The notes under the pieces: model-generated
The model's input: only the letters and a program-made list of their open reading frames with translations
Databases searched by the model: none
Told to the model about the DNA's origin: nothing
Translations under genes and position numbers: made by a program
NCBI GenBank assembly: GCA_003695135.1
Contig: RFIR01000502.1
Location: 1 to 8,681, forward strand
Direction: 5' to 3'
Source of the DNA: Alphaproteobacteria bacterium
Lineage (GTDB): Bacteria; Pseudomonadota; Alphaproteobacteria; Rhodobacterales; Rhodobacteraceae
DNA: 8,681 nucleotides
Part shown: piece by piece, positions 1 through 6,276 of the stretch
Numbering within the stretch: the first letter of the stretch is position 1
Layout: the number at the start of each line of letters is the position of its first letter

Positions 1-432
1 GGCGGCGAGCTGCCGGCCAGCCTCGAAATCGCCGCCGGCAGGGCGGACATGCGCGCCCGGCGCCGGCGCCTCGGTCGGGATGACGAACTCGCCCTCGCGC
101 TCGGCATCCTCCTGGATCAGCACGCAATCGGCGCCGTCGGGCATCGGCGCGCCGGTGAAGATGCGCACCGCCTCACCCGCGCCGACCTCTCCGGCGAACC
201 GCCGCCCCGCCGCGGCCTCTCCCACCACGCGCAGCCGGGCACCGGGGGCGGCATCGGCGTGGCGAACCGCATAGCCGTCCATGGCCGAGGCGGCGAAGGG
301 CGGCTGGCTGCGCCGGGCGGCGACGGGACGGGCCAGCACCCGGCCGCAGGCGCGGGCGAGCGGCACGGTCTCGACCGGCATCGGATCGATCAGGGCGAGT
401 ACCCGGTCGAGCGCCTCGGCGACCGGGATCAT
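1..432 (-). CDS. moeA: Molybdopterin molybdenumtransferase MoeA, N-terminal 144 residues (partial)
   Basis: The family inserts molybdate into adenylated molybdopterin, the last step of molybdenum cofactor synthesis in the cytoplasm. The reading frame opens at the ATG at 432-430 and stays open to the window edge, giving 144 of the roughly 400 residues usual for MoeA. Visible family motifs are AMDGYAV (about residues 50-56), which opens the first conserved block after the N-terminal helix, and RIFTGAPMPDGAD (about 90-102), the conserved MoeA/MogA-type segment. The start codon overlaps the moaC stop codon as ATGA, so translation is probably coupled to moaC and the gene is expressed from the same message. 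The molybdate-binding domain and C-terminal domain lie beyond the left edge. Identity is secure; whether the full gene is intact cannot be seen. Confidence 0.95.
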   Translation of the reverse strand, partial: MIPVAEALDRVLALIDPMPVETVPLARACGRVLARPVAARRSQPPFAASAMDGYAVRHADAAPGARLRVVGEAAAGRRFAGEVGAGEAVRIFTGAPMPDGADCVLIQEDAEREGEFVIPTEAPAPGAHVRPAGGDFEAGRQLAA

Positions 433-905
433 TCCGCCTCGAACCGGCCCGAGCGCCCGCCATCCTTGAAGACGAGCCTGATGTCGGTGAGCCGCATCGC
501 CTTGTCCACCGCCTTGACCATGTCATAGACGGTGAGCGCAGCGGCGGAGACGGCGGTCAGCGCCTCCATCTCCACCCCGGTCCGGCCGGTGGTGCTGACG
601 GTGGCCGCGATCTCGACGCGCGTATCGGTGCAGTCCAGATCGAGCGAGACCTTCGTCAGCGGCAGCGGGTGGCAGAGCGGGATGAGATCGGCGGTCTTCT
701 TGGCCGCCATGATGCCGGCCAGCCGCGCCACGGCCAGCACGTCGCCCTTCTTCGCGCGGCCTTCGCGGATGATGGCGAGCGTTTCCGGCGCCATCTCCAC
801 CGCGCCCCTCGCGGTGGCGGTGCGGGCGGTGACGGGCTTGTCGGAGACATCGACCATATGCGCCGCGCCGCCGGCATCGAAATGGGTGAGCTTGTCGATA
901 CTCAT
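429..905 (-). CDS. moaC: Cyclic pyranopterin monophosphate synthase MoaC
   Basis: MoaC works after the radical-SAM enzyme MoaA and converts 3',8-cyclo-GTP to cyclic pyranopterin monophosphate in molybdenum cofactor synthesis. The 158-residue length is the family norm. Characteristic stretches are AHMVDVSDKPVTAR (residues 15-28), LIPLCHPLPL (74-83), TGVEMEALTAVS (109-120) and YDMVKAVDK (127-135), ending in the KDGGRSG tail. H79, D128 and K131 fall at the positions known as catalytic or binding residues in characterised MoaC proteins, which act as hexamers. The ATG overlaps the trpC stop codon (ATGA at 905-902) and the stop overlaps the moeA start, so it is the middle gene of a coupled unit. 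MoaA and MoaE are not in the window. No irregularities are seen. Confidence 0.97.
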   Translation of the reverse strand: MSIDKLTHFDAGGAAHMVDVSDKPVTARTATARGAVEMAPETLAIIREGRAKKGDVLAVARLAGIMAAKKTADLIPLCHPLPLTKVSLDLDCTDTRVEIAATVSTTGRTGVEMEALTAVSAAALTVYDMVKAVDKAMRLTDIRLVFKDGGRSGRFEAE

Positions 906-1696
906 GCCGTCACCGGATCCTTCAGCAGCGCGCGCGTCGCCGCGGCCACGTCCGGCTGGCGCATCAGGCTTTCGCCGATGAGGAAGGCGCGGGCGCCGCA
1001 GCGGGCGAGGCGGGCGAGATCGGCCGGGGTGGAGAGCCCGGATTCGGCGATGAGGCGCCTGTCGGGCGGGATCAGCGGCGCCAGCCGCTCGGTGGTCGCC
1101 AGATCGGTGACGAAGGTCTTCAGATCGCGGTTGTTGACCCCGATCAGCGGCGATTTCAGCCGCAGGGCGCGGTCGAGTTCGGCCTCGTCATGGACCTCGA
1201 TCAGCGCATCCATGCCCCAGTGGCGCGCCGCGTCCTCCAGCTCGGCGGCGCAGGCGTCGTCCACCGCGGCCATGATGATCAGGATGCAGTCGGCGCCGAT
1301 GGCGCGCGCCTCGGCCACCTGCCAGGGGTCGAACAGGAAGTCCTTGCGCAGCACCGGCAGGGTGCAGGCCGCGCGCGCGGCGGCGAGGTAATCCTCGTGG
1401 CCCTGAAAGCTGGGCGCATCGGTCAGAACCGACAGGCAGGTGGCCCCGCCCGCCGCATAGGCGAGGGCGAGCGCCGGCGGGTCGAAATCGGCCCGGATCA
1501 GCCCCTTGGACGGGCTCGCCTTCTTGATCTCGGCAATCAGGCCATAGCCGGGGGCAGCGGCCAGCGCTGCGGCGAAGGGCCGGAGCGCGGGCGCGGCGCG
1601 TGCGGCCGCCTCGATCGCCGCCAGGGGCCGCACCGCCTTGCGGGCGGCCACCTCTTCCAGCTTGTAGGCGCGGATCTTCTGCAGGATGTCGCTCAT
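902..1696 (-). CDS. trpC: Indole-3-glycerol phosphate synthase TrpC
   Basis: This enzyme closes the ring of 1-(2-carboxyphenylamino)-1-deoxyribulose 5-phosphate to make indole-3-glycerol phosphate in tryptophan synthesis. It is a cytoplasmic TIM-barrel of 264 residues, the usual monofunctional length with no fused TrpF domain. Visible motifs are AEIKKASPSKG (55-65), LRKDF (116-120), IEVHDEAEL (166-174), GVNNRDL (186-192), AESGL (217-221) and GESLM (241-245). They supply the expected catalytic Glu56, Lys58, Lys118, Glu168, Asn189 and Glu218. I chose the ATG at 1696 because MSDIL-type N-termini are typical and GGAAGG sits about 4 bases upstream. The frame stays open upstream to 1771, but that extension looks like low-complexity leader. 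The gene is first in the visible unit and is followed by moaC; in many Rhodobacterales trpD precedes it, but here a long intergenic region does. Confidence 0.96.
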   Translation of the reverse strand: MSDILQKIRAYKLEEVAARKAVRPLAAIEAAARAAPALRPFAAALAAAPGYGLIAEIKKASPSKGLIRADFDPPALALAYAAGGATCLSVLTDAPSFQGHEDYLAAARAACTLPVLRKDFLFDPWQVAEARAIGADCILIIMAAVDDACAAELEDAARHWGMDALIEVHDEAELDRALRLKSPLIGVNNRDLKTFVTDLATTERLAPLIPPDRRLIAESGLSTPADLARLARCGARAFLIGESLMRQPDVAAATRALLKDPVTA

Positions 1697-1817
1697 GGCG
1701 CCTTCCATAGCGCAGCCGGAGGCAGGCGCAAAGCGTCCACCTGCCGCGGCGGAACGGGGCAGGCCCGCCATCGGCCGGTGCGTGCCGGCAGCGGCGGGCC
1801 GTTGACGGATAGCCTGC

Positions 1818-1835
1818 CGCGGGATCTTCCCCGCG
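1818..1835 (-). other. GC-rich stem-loop in the trpC leader
   Basis: CGCGGG (1818-1823) and CCCGCG (1830-1835) form a 6-bp all-GC stem around a 6-base loop, 122 bases before the trpC start. No run of T follows on either strand close enough to make a convincing intrinsic terminator, and no Trp-rich leader peptide was found. It may be an untranslated-leader structure or chance in GC-rich DNA. Confidence 0.25.
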
Positions 1836-1851
1836 AGGAAGGGTTTTGCAG

Positions 1852-1870
1852 GGGTCTCTAGAAGAGACCC
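1852..1870. repeat. Perfect 8-bp palindromic hairpin (REP-like unit)
   Basis: GGGTCTCT at 1852-1859 pairs perfectly with AGAGACCC at 1863-1870 around the 3-base loop AGA. Its right half is also the outer end of the left arm of the larger inverted repeat. The left half continues as TTTTGCAGGGGTCTCTAGAA (1844-1863), which matches TTTCGCAGGACCCTCTAGAA at 2063-2082 in 16 of 20 positions. A repeated palindromic unit of this kind suggests a dispersed intergenic repeat family. No T-run follows, so a simple intrinsic terminator is unlikely. Confidence 0.55.
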
Positions 1871-1929
1871 TTCCGAAACTCCGCTGGCCAGACCCGGGCG
1901 CTGCGCCTGGGCGCCGCGAAATGCGGCGC
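1863..1929 (+). repeat. Left arm of a 67-bp imperfect inverted repeat
   Basis: Read on the minus strand, this arm matches 2140-2206 without gaps in 57 of 67 positions by hand alignment, including a perfect 17-base block (GCGCCGCATTTCGCGGC) and a perfect 12-base block (GGGTCTGGCCAG). Similarity resumes at the inner end with AAATATTGATT (1965-1975) against AATCAATATTT (2094-2104), at the same symmetry offset. It also holds its own hairpin: GGCGCCGC (1910-1917), loop GAAAT, GCGGCGCC (1923-1930). Confidence 0.8.
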
Positions 1930-1975
1930 CGGCGAAGTTTGTTCCCGATTTTCACCTGTTTGGTAAATATTGATT

Positions 1976-2093
1976 GGGGAATTATTTTATAATTACTTTA
2001 CGCGTGCGCAGTACACATTGGCAGAGAACGCGTCTCGCCTGGGATGACCAGTCGCGCCGGAGTTTCGCAGGACCCTCTAGAAAATAGATTTGC
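1976..2093. other. Spacer between the inverted-repeat arms, AT-rich at its left end
   Basis: This is the 118-base centre of the inverted-repeat element. Its left part is strikingly AT-rich and contains a perfect TATAAT at 1988-1993 on the plus strand, but there is no matching -35 at 16-18 bases and no TG extension, so it is a weak promoter candidate. Its right part holds a copy (2063-2082) of the short unit also found at 1844-1863. No protein-coding signal is seen. Confidence 0.4.
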
Positions 2094-2139
2094 AATCAAT
2101 ATTTTGCAGTCAACAGTGAAGATAGGAAAATCGCATGTA

Positions 2140-2206
2140 GCGCCGCATTTCGCGGCACCCGGGCGAAGCGACAGGGTCTGGCCAGTGGAGTTCCGCAGGG
2201 GTCTGT
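2140..2206 (+). repeat. Right arm of the 67-bp imperfect inverted repeat
   Basis: This arm is the reverse-complement partner of 1863-1929 with 57 of 67 positions identical. Locally, GCCGC (2142-2146) pairs with GCGGC (2152-2156) around ATTTC. A longer stem joins GCGACAG (2168-2174) with CTGTCGC (2203-2209). The left arm lacks this long stem and instead carries the GGGTCTCT palindrome, so the two copies have drifted in how they would fold. Confidence 0.8.
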
Positions 2207-2468
2207 CGCAAGGATTCTGCTGGCGGGGATTGATAGAGTCCTGCCTGCGGGGAGCAATGCGCGAAATCGCAACGGCCTTTCCAGTGGCGAGATGGGCGTG
2301 TTGACGGACAGGATCGCACCGCGCCTCGGGATCGGCCGGTCAACGGCCTGGGCGAGACCGGATCGGCACCTGTTCAGGCCCTCTGCCGGGACGCATTCGG
2401 GGCAGGCGCTCGCGGCGCAGCCCGGCCCGCATCAGGTCGGTTCCATCCGCGATCCTGCGGACACGGCC

Positions 2469-3737
2469 CTATTGCTCCAGTTCCCTGGCGCATTGGAGGT
2501 AGTAGTTCCGGGTCGGGCAGTTGATCTGCGCCTCCGCGTGCCGGCGCAGGATCTGCGCCTTGATCCTTCGCGCGCCTTGCGGGTCGGGCCCGGCGGCGAT
2601 CAGCCGGTCGACCAGCTGCAGCGCCCATTGATTGTCCCCGTCGGCCCGCGCCCGCTCGACCGCTGCAAGGACCGCCTCCGCCCCGCCGGCCAGCGCGATG
2701 AACCGCTCGGCTTCCTCCTGCGGGGAGAGCGGGCCCAGCGATGTCGGGTTGCCGTCGAACCAGCCCATGGTTCCGGTGAAATAGGCGCGCACGGCGTGGT
2801 CGACCCGCCCGTAATATTCGCGAAGATGGGGTTTTTCCGCCAGTTCGGGCGGCAGCTTCACGCTGTGCGCCAGCTCGTCCATGGTCAGGCCGGCATCCAT
2901 GCCCTTGCGGGTCTCGTCCACCACGTGGCGGATGGCGTCGCGATAGTCGGTCAGGGCGGCGCGGATGGTCTCCCTGCCGAACAGCGCCTTCGTATGTCCC
3001 GGCGCCAGCACCTCCGGCTCGAAGGCCATCAGCCGGTCGAGCGTGTCGGCCCAGCTGTCGAAATCGCGGTATTCGGTCCCCCGGATCGCGTAGAGATTCG
3101 GGAAGGCGCGGTAGAAGTTGTCGCCGCTGAACAGGATCCTCTTCTCGGGATACCACACCACCATGTGATCGGGCGTCTCGCCCGGCGCCATGACCAGCTG
3201 CAGCTCCACGCCGCTGACGCGGATCGTCTCGCCCGCCTCGGCGATCCTGCGGGTGGGTGCCATGATGCCGGCGCCCATGCCTTCCAGCGGGCGGTCGCCG
3301 GGTCCGATGCCGATGCCGATGATCTCGTCGGGATAGGACAGCCCGATCCCGAACTGCCGCCGCGTCCGGATCTGCTGTGCCCGGGTCGGGCGGGGATGCG
3401 GCCCCTTCTCGATCAGCGAATCGCCCGAAGGCCGGGCGCTGGCGAGGATCTCGGGATCGGCTCCGGCAGCGAAGACACTGGCACCCGATACATGGTCGCG
3501 ATGCGCATGGGTCAGGATGATCGTCCGGACCGGCAGATCGGTGATCCTGCGGAACTCGGCCAGGACGTTCTTCGCGGCCGCGGTGGTCTCGGTGGTGTCG
3601 ATGATCACGAGACCGTCCTCGCCGACGATCATGTAGACGTTCGAGGCGGCGAAACCGAAGGCCTGATGGACGTTGTCGGCGAGCTGCACGAGCTGCCTGC
3701 GAAAATATTCGGGATGCGCCTTCAGTTCGGCATGCAT
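2469..3737 (-). CDS. Short alkyl-sulfatase-like MBL-fold metallohydrolase
   Basis: Relatives in this family hydrolyse alkyl sulfate esters with two zinc ions; the true substrate here is unknown. The 422-residue protein opens with a family-typical segment (HPEYFRRQL, then DNVHQAFGFAASN), so there is no signal peptide and it should be cytoplasmic. The MBL domain spans about 15-250, with LTHAHRDH (75-82) as the HxHxDH metal motif, APGETPDH (184-191), SGDN (204-207), NLYAIRGTEYRD (214-225) and PGH (246-248). The alkyl-sulfatase dimerisation region follows, with REYYGRVDHAVRAYFTG (306-322), GWFDGNPTSLGPL (325-337) and LALAGG-like ALAGG (348-352). The SCP2-like C-terminal domain of the 650-residue enzymes is missing; the protein ends cleanly at a TAG. 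ATG 3737 was chosen for its GGAGGAGG Shine-Dalgarno. It stands alone, 356 bases from the repressor gene. Confidence 0.87.
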   Translation of the reverse strand: MHAELKAHPEYFRRQLVQLADNVHQAFGFAASNVYMIVGEDGLVIIDTTETTAAAKNVLAEFRRITDLPVRTIILTHAHRDHVSGASVFAAGADPEILASARPSGDSLIEKGPHPRPTRAQQIRTRRQFGIGLSYPDEIIGIGIGPGDRPLEGMGAGIMAPTRRIAEAGETIRVSGVELQLVMAPGETPDHMVVWYPEKRILFSGDNFYRAFPNLYAIRGTEYRDFDSWADTLDRLMAFEPEVLAPGHTKALFGRETIRAALTDYRDAIRHVVDETRKGMDAGLTMDELAHSVKLPPELAEKPHLREYYGRVDHAVRAYFTGTMGWFDGNPTSLGPLSPQEEAERFIALAGGAEAVLAAVERARADGDNQWALQLVDRLIAAGPDPQGARRIKAQILRRHAEAQINCPTRNYYLQCARELEQ

Positions 3738-4093
3738 CTGCCCTGACCCCTCCTCCGCCGGATGCCCACGAGTATCGTTCCGGGATGGTCGGGACAAGGA
3801 TTCCCGTGTGATCCTGGCATGTTGCGAGAGCACGGCCGATCGGGGACCCGGCGAGAACGGGATTGGCGCCGCCGCAAGGGAATGGCGGCACCGAAATCGG
3901 CACATGACCGGTCGCCGGTCCGACCGGGATCGGGATCAACGTCGATTGTGGCAGGCATCGGCGCGGTCCCCGGCCCGGTGCCCGCAGCAGCCCGGCTCAG
4001 GCCGAGACCATGCGGGCCCGAGGCATCGACGGCACCGCCCTCCGGCACTCCGCCACCCTGCCGTGACGGGCGCAACCGTCCTGGGGTCCGACG
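3738..4093. other. 356-base intergenic region, no gene recognised
   Basis: The gap separates two minus-strand genes. Open frames here are not supported by ribosome binding sites or recognisable protein features. It contains a weak nested stem (TGCCCGCA-side 3980-3986 with TGCGGGC-side 4011-4017, and an inner CGGC/GCCG with a TCAG loop) that could sit at the end of the repressor transcript, but no T-run follows on the minus strand. A weak promoter for the downstream gene is listed separately. Confidence 0.5.
3769..3797 (-). promoter_or_regulatory. Possible sigma-70-type promoter of the sulfatase-like gene
   Basis: On the minus strand TTGTCC (3797-3792) is followed after 17 bases by TACTCG (3774-3769), about 31 bases before the ATG at 3737. 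The -35 matches consensus at 4 of 6 positions, and the -10 is poor. It is placed correctly, but such weak boxes are common by chance, so this is tentative. Confidence 0.22.
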
Positions 4094-4852
4094 CTAGGCC
4101 AGAATGATCGGGGCCCCGGAACGGGTCATGGCCTCGGCGATGGAGGCAGGCGGGGGCGTGTCGCACAGCAGGCTGACATGCCGGTTCCATTCCGTGGTCT
4201 GCTGCAGCGCGCGATGGCCGAATTTCGAGGCATCGGCCAGGACGAGGGTTTCGTCGGCCGCCTCGATCATCGCCGAATAGACCTGCGCGGCATTGAGCAG
4301 CGCCTCGCTCACGCCCTGCGCGTCCACGCCCGAGGCCCCCATCACCGCCAGCGGCGCGCGGAACTGCTTGATGGATTTCACGGTCTCGGCGCCATAGACC
4401 AGCCCCTCCTTCGGCTCCACGATCCCGGGCAGCGCCATCACCTGTATCAGCGGGTTGGTCGAAAGCTCGGTGGCGATGCTGAAGGCCGGGGTCAGGACGG
4501 TCAGGCGGCGGTTCGTCGCGCGAAGGGCGCGCGCGAAATGCAGCGTGGTGGCGCCGCCGCCGATGAACAGGCTGTCGACATCGCCGAGATGCTCGACCGC
4601 CTGCCGCGCGATCCGTTCCCGGGCGGCGACATGCAGCTTCAGCCGTTCGGCCAGCGCCGGTTCGAAGGTGCGCGCGCGGACCGCGCCGCCATAGGTGCGC
4701 CGGATGCGGCCCGTGCGGTCCAGCTCCGCCAGATCCCGGCGGACGGTCTCGGCGGACACGCCCAGCTCCTCGGCCAGCTGGCTGACCCGAATCGAGGGAT
4801 CGAGTTCGAGCGCCCTCAGAATCCGCTCACGACGCCGTGCCTTCTTGGTCAT
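4094..4852 (-). CDS. DeoR-family transcriptional repressor
   Basis: Members bind operator DNA through an N-terminal winged helix and release it when a sugar phosphate or similar metabolite binds the C-terminal domain. The 252-residue length is normal. The helix-turn-helix spans about residues 6-57 (VSQLAEELGVSAETVRRDL at 23-41, then RTGRIRRTYGGA). The sensor domain shows IGGGATT (97-103), VYGAET (152-157), GASGVDAQGVSE (172-183) and LADASKFGHRA (205-215), the usual phosphate-binding pattern of the family. ATG 4852 is preferred because GAGAG lies 6 bases upstream; a GTG at 4867 would add five residues. It is divergent from the aminotransferase-microcompartment operon, so that operon is its most likely target, and a palindrome sits between the two starts. 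The inducer is unknown. Confidence 0.93.
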   Translation of the reverse strand: MTKKARRRERILRALELDPSIRVSQLAEELGVSAETVRRDLAELDRTGRIRRTYGGAVRARTFEPALAERLKLHVAARERIARQAVEHLGDVDSLFIGGGATTLHFARALRATNRRLTVLTPAFSIATELSTNPLIQVMALPGIVEPKEGLVYGAETVKSIKQFRAPLAVMGASGVDAQGVSEALLNAAQVYSAMIEAADETLVLADASKFGHRALQQTTEWNRHVSLLCDTPPPASIAEAMTRSGAPIILA

Positions 4853-4890
4853 TTCGCGCTCTCGCACATCGCATCCGTGCCCAGAATATG

Positions 4891-4908
4891 GAGATTCTCA
4901 CAAATCTC
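4891..4908. promoter_or_regulatory. Palindromic operator candidate GAGATT-N6-AATCTC
   Basis: A perfect 6-bp inverted repeat with a 6-base spacer lies in the 143-base divergent region, 38 bases from the repressor start and about 34 bases upstream of the proposed -35 of the plus-strand operon. Its symmetry and location suit a dimeric DeoR-type repressor that controls itself and the operon. No second copy was noticed nearby. The binding claim is inference. Confidence 0.5.
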
Positions 4909-4941
4909 GAGGGGAAAATGACCGACATCGCATAAATTTCG

Positions 4942-4969
4942 TTGCAAGCCGCAGGATTGGTGCTAGCCT
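4942..4969 (+). promoter_or_regulatory. Likely promoter of the aminotransferase-microcompartment operon
   Basis: TTGCAA (4942-4947) and TAGCCT (4964-4969) are separated by 16 bases. The -10 is preceded by TGC, giving an extended -10. Transcription would start near 4976, about 20 bases before the GTG start, leaving room for the GGGGGGA ribosome binding site at 4984-4990. Box matches are moderate, so the assignment rests partly on position. Confidence 0.4.
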
Positions 4970-4995
4970 GTTGGCATCCGCATGGGGGGAATCGC

Positions 4996-6276
4996 GTGTT
5001 CAACTACGGATACTTCTCCTTCGCCTCCAAGGCCGACCTCCTGAAGAAGGCCGCGGAGTTCTGGAATCCCGGCAAGGTGCAGTTCTGGACGGAGGCCGGG
5101 ACGCCGATGGTGATCGACCGGCGCGAGGGCTACTTCCTCTACGACATGTCGGGCAAGCGGCTGATCGACCTGCATCTGAACGGCGGCACCTACAATTTCG
5201 GCCACCGCCACCCCGAGCTGGTCGAGGTGATGAAGGCGGGGCTCGACTATTTCGACATGGGCAACCACTGGTTCCCCTCGGTGGCGCGGGCGGCCTTTTC
5301 CGAGAAGCTGGTCAAGAGCGCGCCGCACATGAAATACGCGATCTTCGGCGCCGGCGGGGCCGAGGCGGTGGAAATCGCGCTCAAGACCGCGCGCTACGCC
5401 ACCAAGCGGCGCAAGATCGTGTCGATCATCAAGGGCTATCACGGCCATTCGGGGCTGTCGGTGGCCACCGGCGACGAGCGGTTCTCCAAGATCTTCCTCG
5501 CCGACCGGCCCGACGAGTTCGTCCATGTCCCCTTCAACGATGCCGATGCGCTGGAGGCGGTGCTGAAGAAGGGCGACGTGGCCGCCTTCATCGTCGAGAC
5601 GATCCCGGCGACCTACGGTTTCCCGATGCCGAAGGAGGGCTATCTGAAGACCTGCCAGGATCTGTGCCACAAATACGGCGCCAGGTTCATCGCCGACGAG
5701 GTGCAGACCGGCCTGATGCGCACCGGGGTGATGTGGGGCTGGCAGGGCTACGGGCTGACCCCGGACATCTTCGTCTGCGGCAAGGGTCTGGGTGGCGGGC
5801 TCTACCCGATCAGCGCCTGCCTGACCACGGCCGAATGCGGCGGCTGGCTGATCGAGGACGGCGCGGCGCATATCTCCACCTCGGGCGGGGCCGAGCTCGG
5901 CTGCCTGATCGGCCACCACGTGATGGAAATGCTCGAGCGGCCCGAGGTGATCTCGAACGTGCATTTCGTGGCCGAGTTCTTTGCCAAGGGCATGGCCGAG
6001 ATGATGGCGCGCCATTCCGACATCTTCGTGGGCGTGCGCCAGCGCGGGGTGGTGCTGGGGCTCGAGTTCGACCACCCCGAAGGCGCCGTCGCGGTGTCGC
6101 GGGCGCTTTACGAGAACGGGGTCTGGGCGATCTTCTCCTCGCTCGACAAGCGGGTGCTGCAGTTCAAGCCCGGCGTGGTGCTCGATGTCGATCTCTGCCA
6201 GGAGATCCTCGACCGCTTCGACGCGGCGATGCCGCGGGCACGCCAGCTGCTCAAGGGCATGAGGCGCGCGGCATGA
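4996..6276 (+). CDS. Class III PLP-dependent aminotransferase, microcompartment-associated
   Basis: This family moves an amino group from an omega-amine or amino acid to a keto acid, here presumably making the aldehyde used by the next enzyme. The 426-residue length fits the fold-type I family. Visible landmarks are LHLNGGTYNFGHRHPELV (59-76), the phosphate-binding FGAGGAEAVE (117-126), GYHGHS (147-152), IADEVQTGLMRTG (232-244) with Asp234 for the pyridine nitrogen, and CGKGLGGG (261-268) with Lys263 as the Schiff-base lysine. I chose GTG 4996 because GGGGGGA lies 5 bases upstream and the protein then starts MFNYGYF; the TTG at 4942 would overlap the promoter. The stop overlaps the next start (ATGA). 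No linker-plus-helix encapsulation peptide is evident at the C-terminus. Substrate is unknown; taurine, beta-alanine, aminoalcohol and diamine-type substrates remain possible. Confidence 0.92.
   Translation: MFNYGYFSFASKADLLKKAAEFWNPGKVQFWTEAGTPMVIDRREGYFLYDMSGKRLIDLHLNGGTYNFGHRHPELVEVMKAGLDYFDMGNHWFPSVARAAFSEKLVKSAPHMKYAIFGAGGAEAVEIALKTARYATKRRKIVSIIKGYHGHSGLSVATGDERFSKIFLADRPDEFVHVPFNDADALEAVLKKGDVAAFIVETIPATYGFPMPKEGYLKTCQDLCHKYGARFIADEVQTGLMRTGVMWGWQGYGLTPDIFVCGKGLGGGLYPISACLTTAECGGWLIEDGAAHISTSGGAELGCLIGHHVMEMLERPEVISNVHFVAEFFAKGMAEMMARHSDIFVGVRQRGVVLGLEFDHPEGAVAVSRALYENGVWAIFSSLDKRVLQFKPGVVLDVDLCQEILDRFDAAMPRARQLLKGMRRAA

Larger units (their letters stand above)
1697..2468. other. 772-base intergenic region with repeats and no credible gene
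   Basis: This stretch lies upstream of trpC and downstream of the sulfatase-like gene. Open frames in it are short, lack good ribosome binding sites and family resemblance, and run straight through repeat sequence. Base composition changes sharply: 1961-2000 contains only 8 G or C in 40 bases, in an otherwise very GC-rich window. It carries the inverted repeat, hairpins and short related repeats listed separately. The trpC promoter must lie here or in the trpC leader, but I could not identify convincing -35/-10 boxes. From 2207 to 2468 I see only weak GC-rich stem-loops and no clear terminator for the minus-strand gene ending at 2469. Confidence 0.7.

Noticed and set aside
1697..1771. N-terminal extension of TrpC by 25 residues
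   Set aside because: The internal ATG at 1696 has a better ribosome binding site and gives the family-typical start and length.
1988..1993. Perfect TATAAT as a promoter for an RNA in the repeat region
   Set aside because: There is no -35 at suitable spacing and no extended -10; a TATAAT is expected by chance in such an AT-rich patch.
2044..2304. Possible 86-residue plus-strand protein upstream of the sulfatase-like gene end
   Set aside because: It runs through the inverted-repeat arm, has no good ribosome binding site and no recognisable feature, and its codon use is unlike the neighbours.
2292..3746. Long plus-strand open frame opposite the sulfatase-like gene
   Set aside because: The minus strand carries the HxHxDH and dimerisation motifs with a strong ribosome binding site; the opposite frame is a high-GC shadow with no recognisable domain.
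3980..4017. Rho-independent terminator after the repressor gene
   Set aside because: The outer stem is 7 bp with a 24-base loop and no T-run follows on the minus strand; GC-rich DNA forms such stems often.
4918..4935. Five-codon leader ORF (MTDIA) with GAGGGG upstream in the divergent region
   Set aside because: It lies upstream of the proposed promoter, is too short to judge and has no attenuator-like structure after it.
4955..4985. Sigma-54 (-24/-12) promoter before the aminotransferase
   Set aside because: The GG and GC dinucleotides do not have the required spacing, and no sigma-54 activator gene is adjacent.
4695..6272. Open frame running from inside the repressor gene through the aminotransferase into the dehydrogenase, as if a giant fusion protein
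   Set aside because: Only the part from 6273 has family features. Upstream it is antisense to the repressor and out of frame with the aminotransferase, whose own frame is clearly coding.
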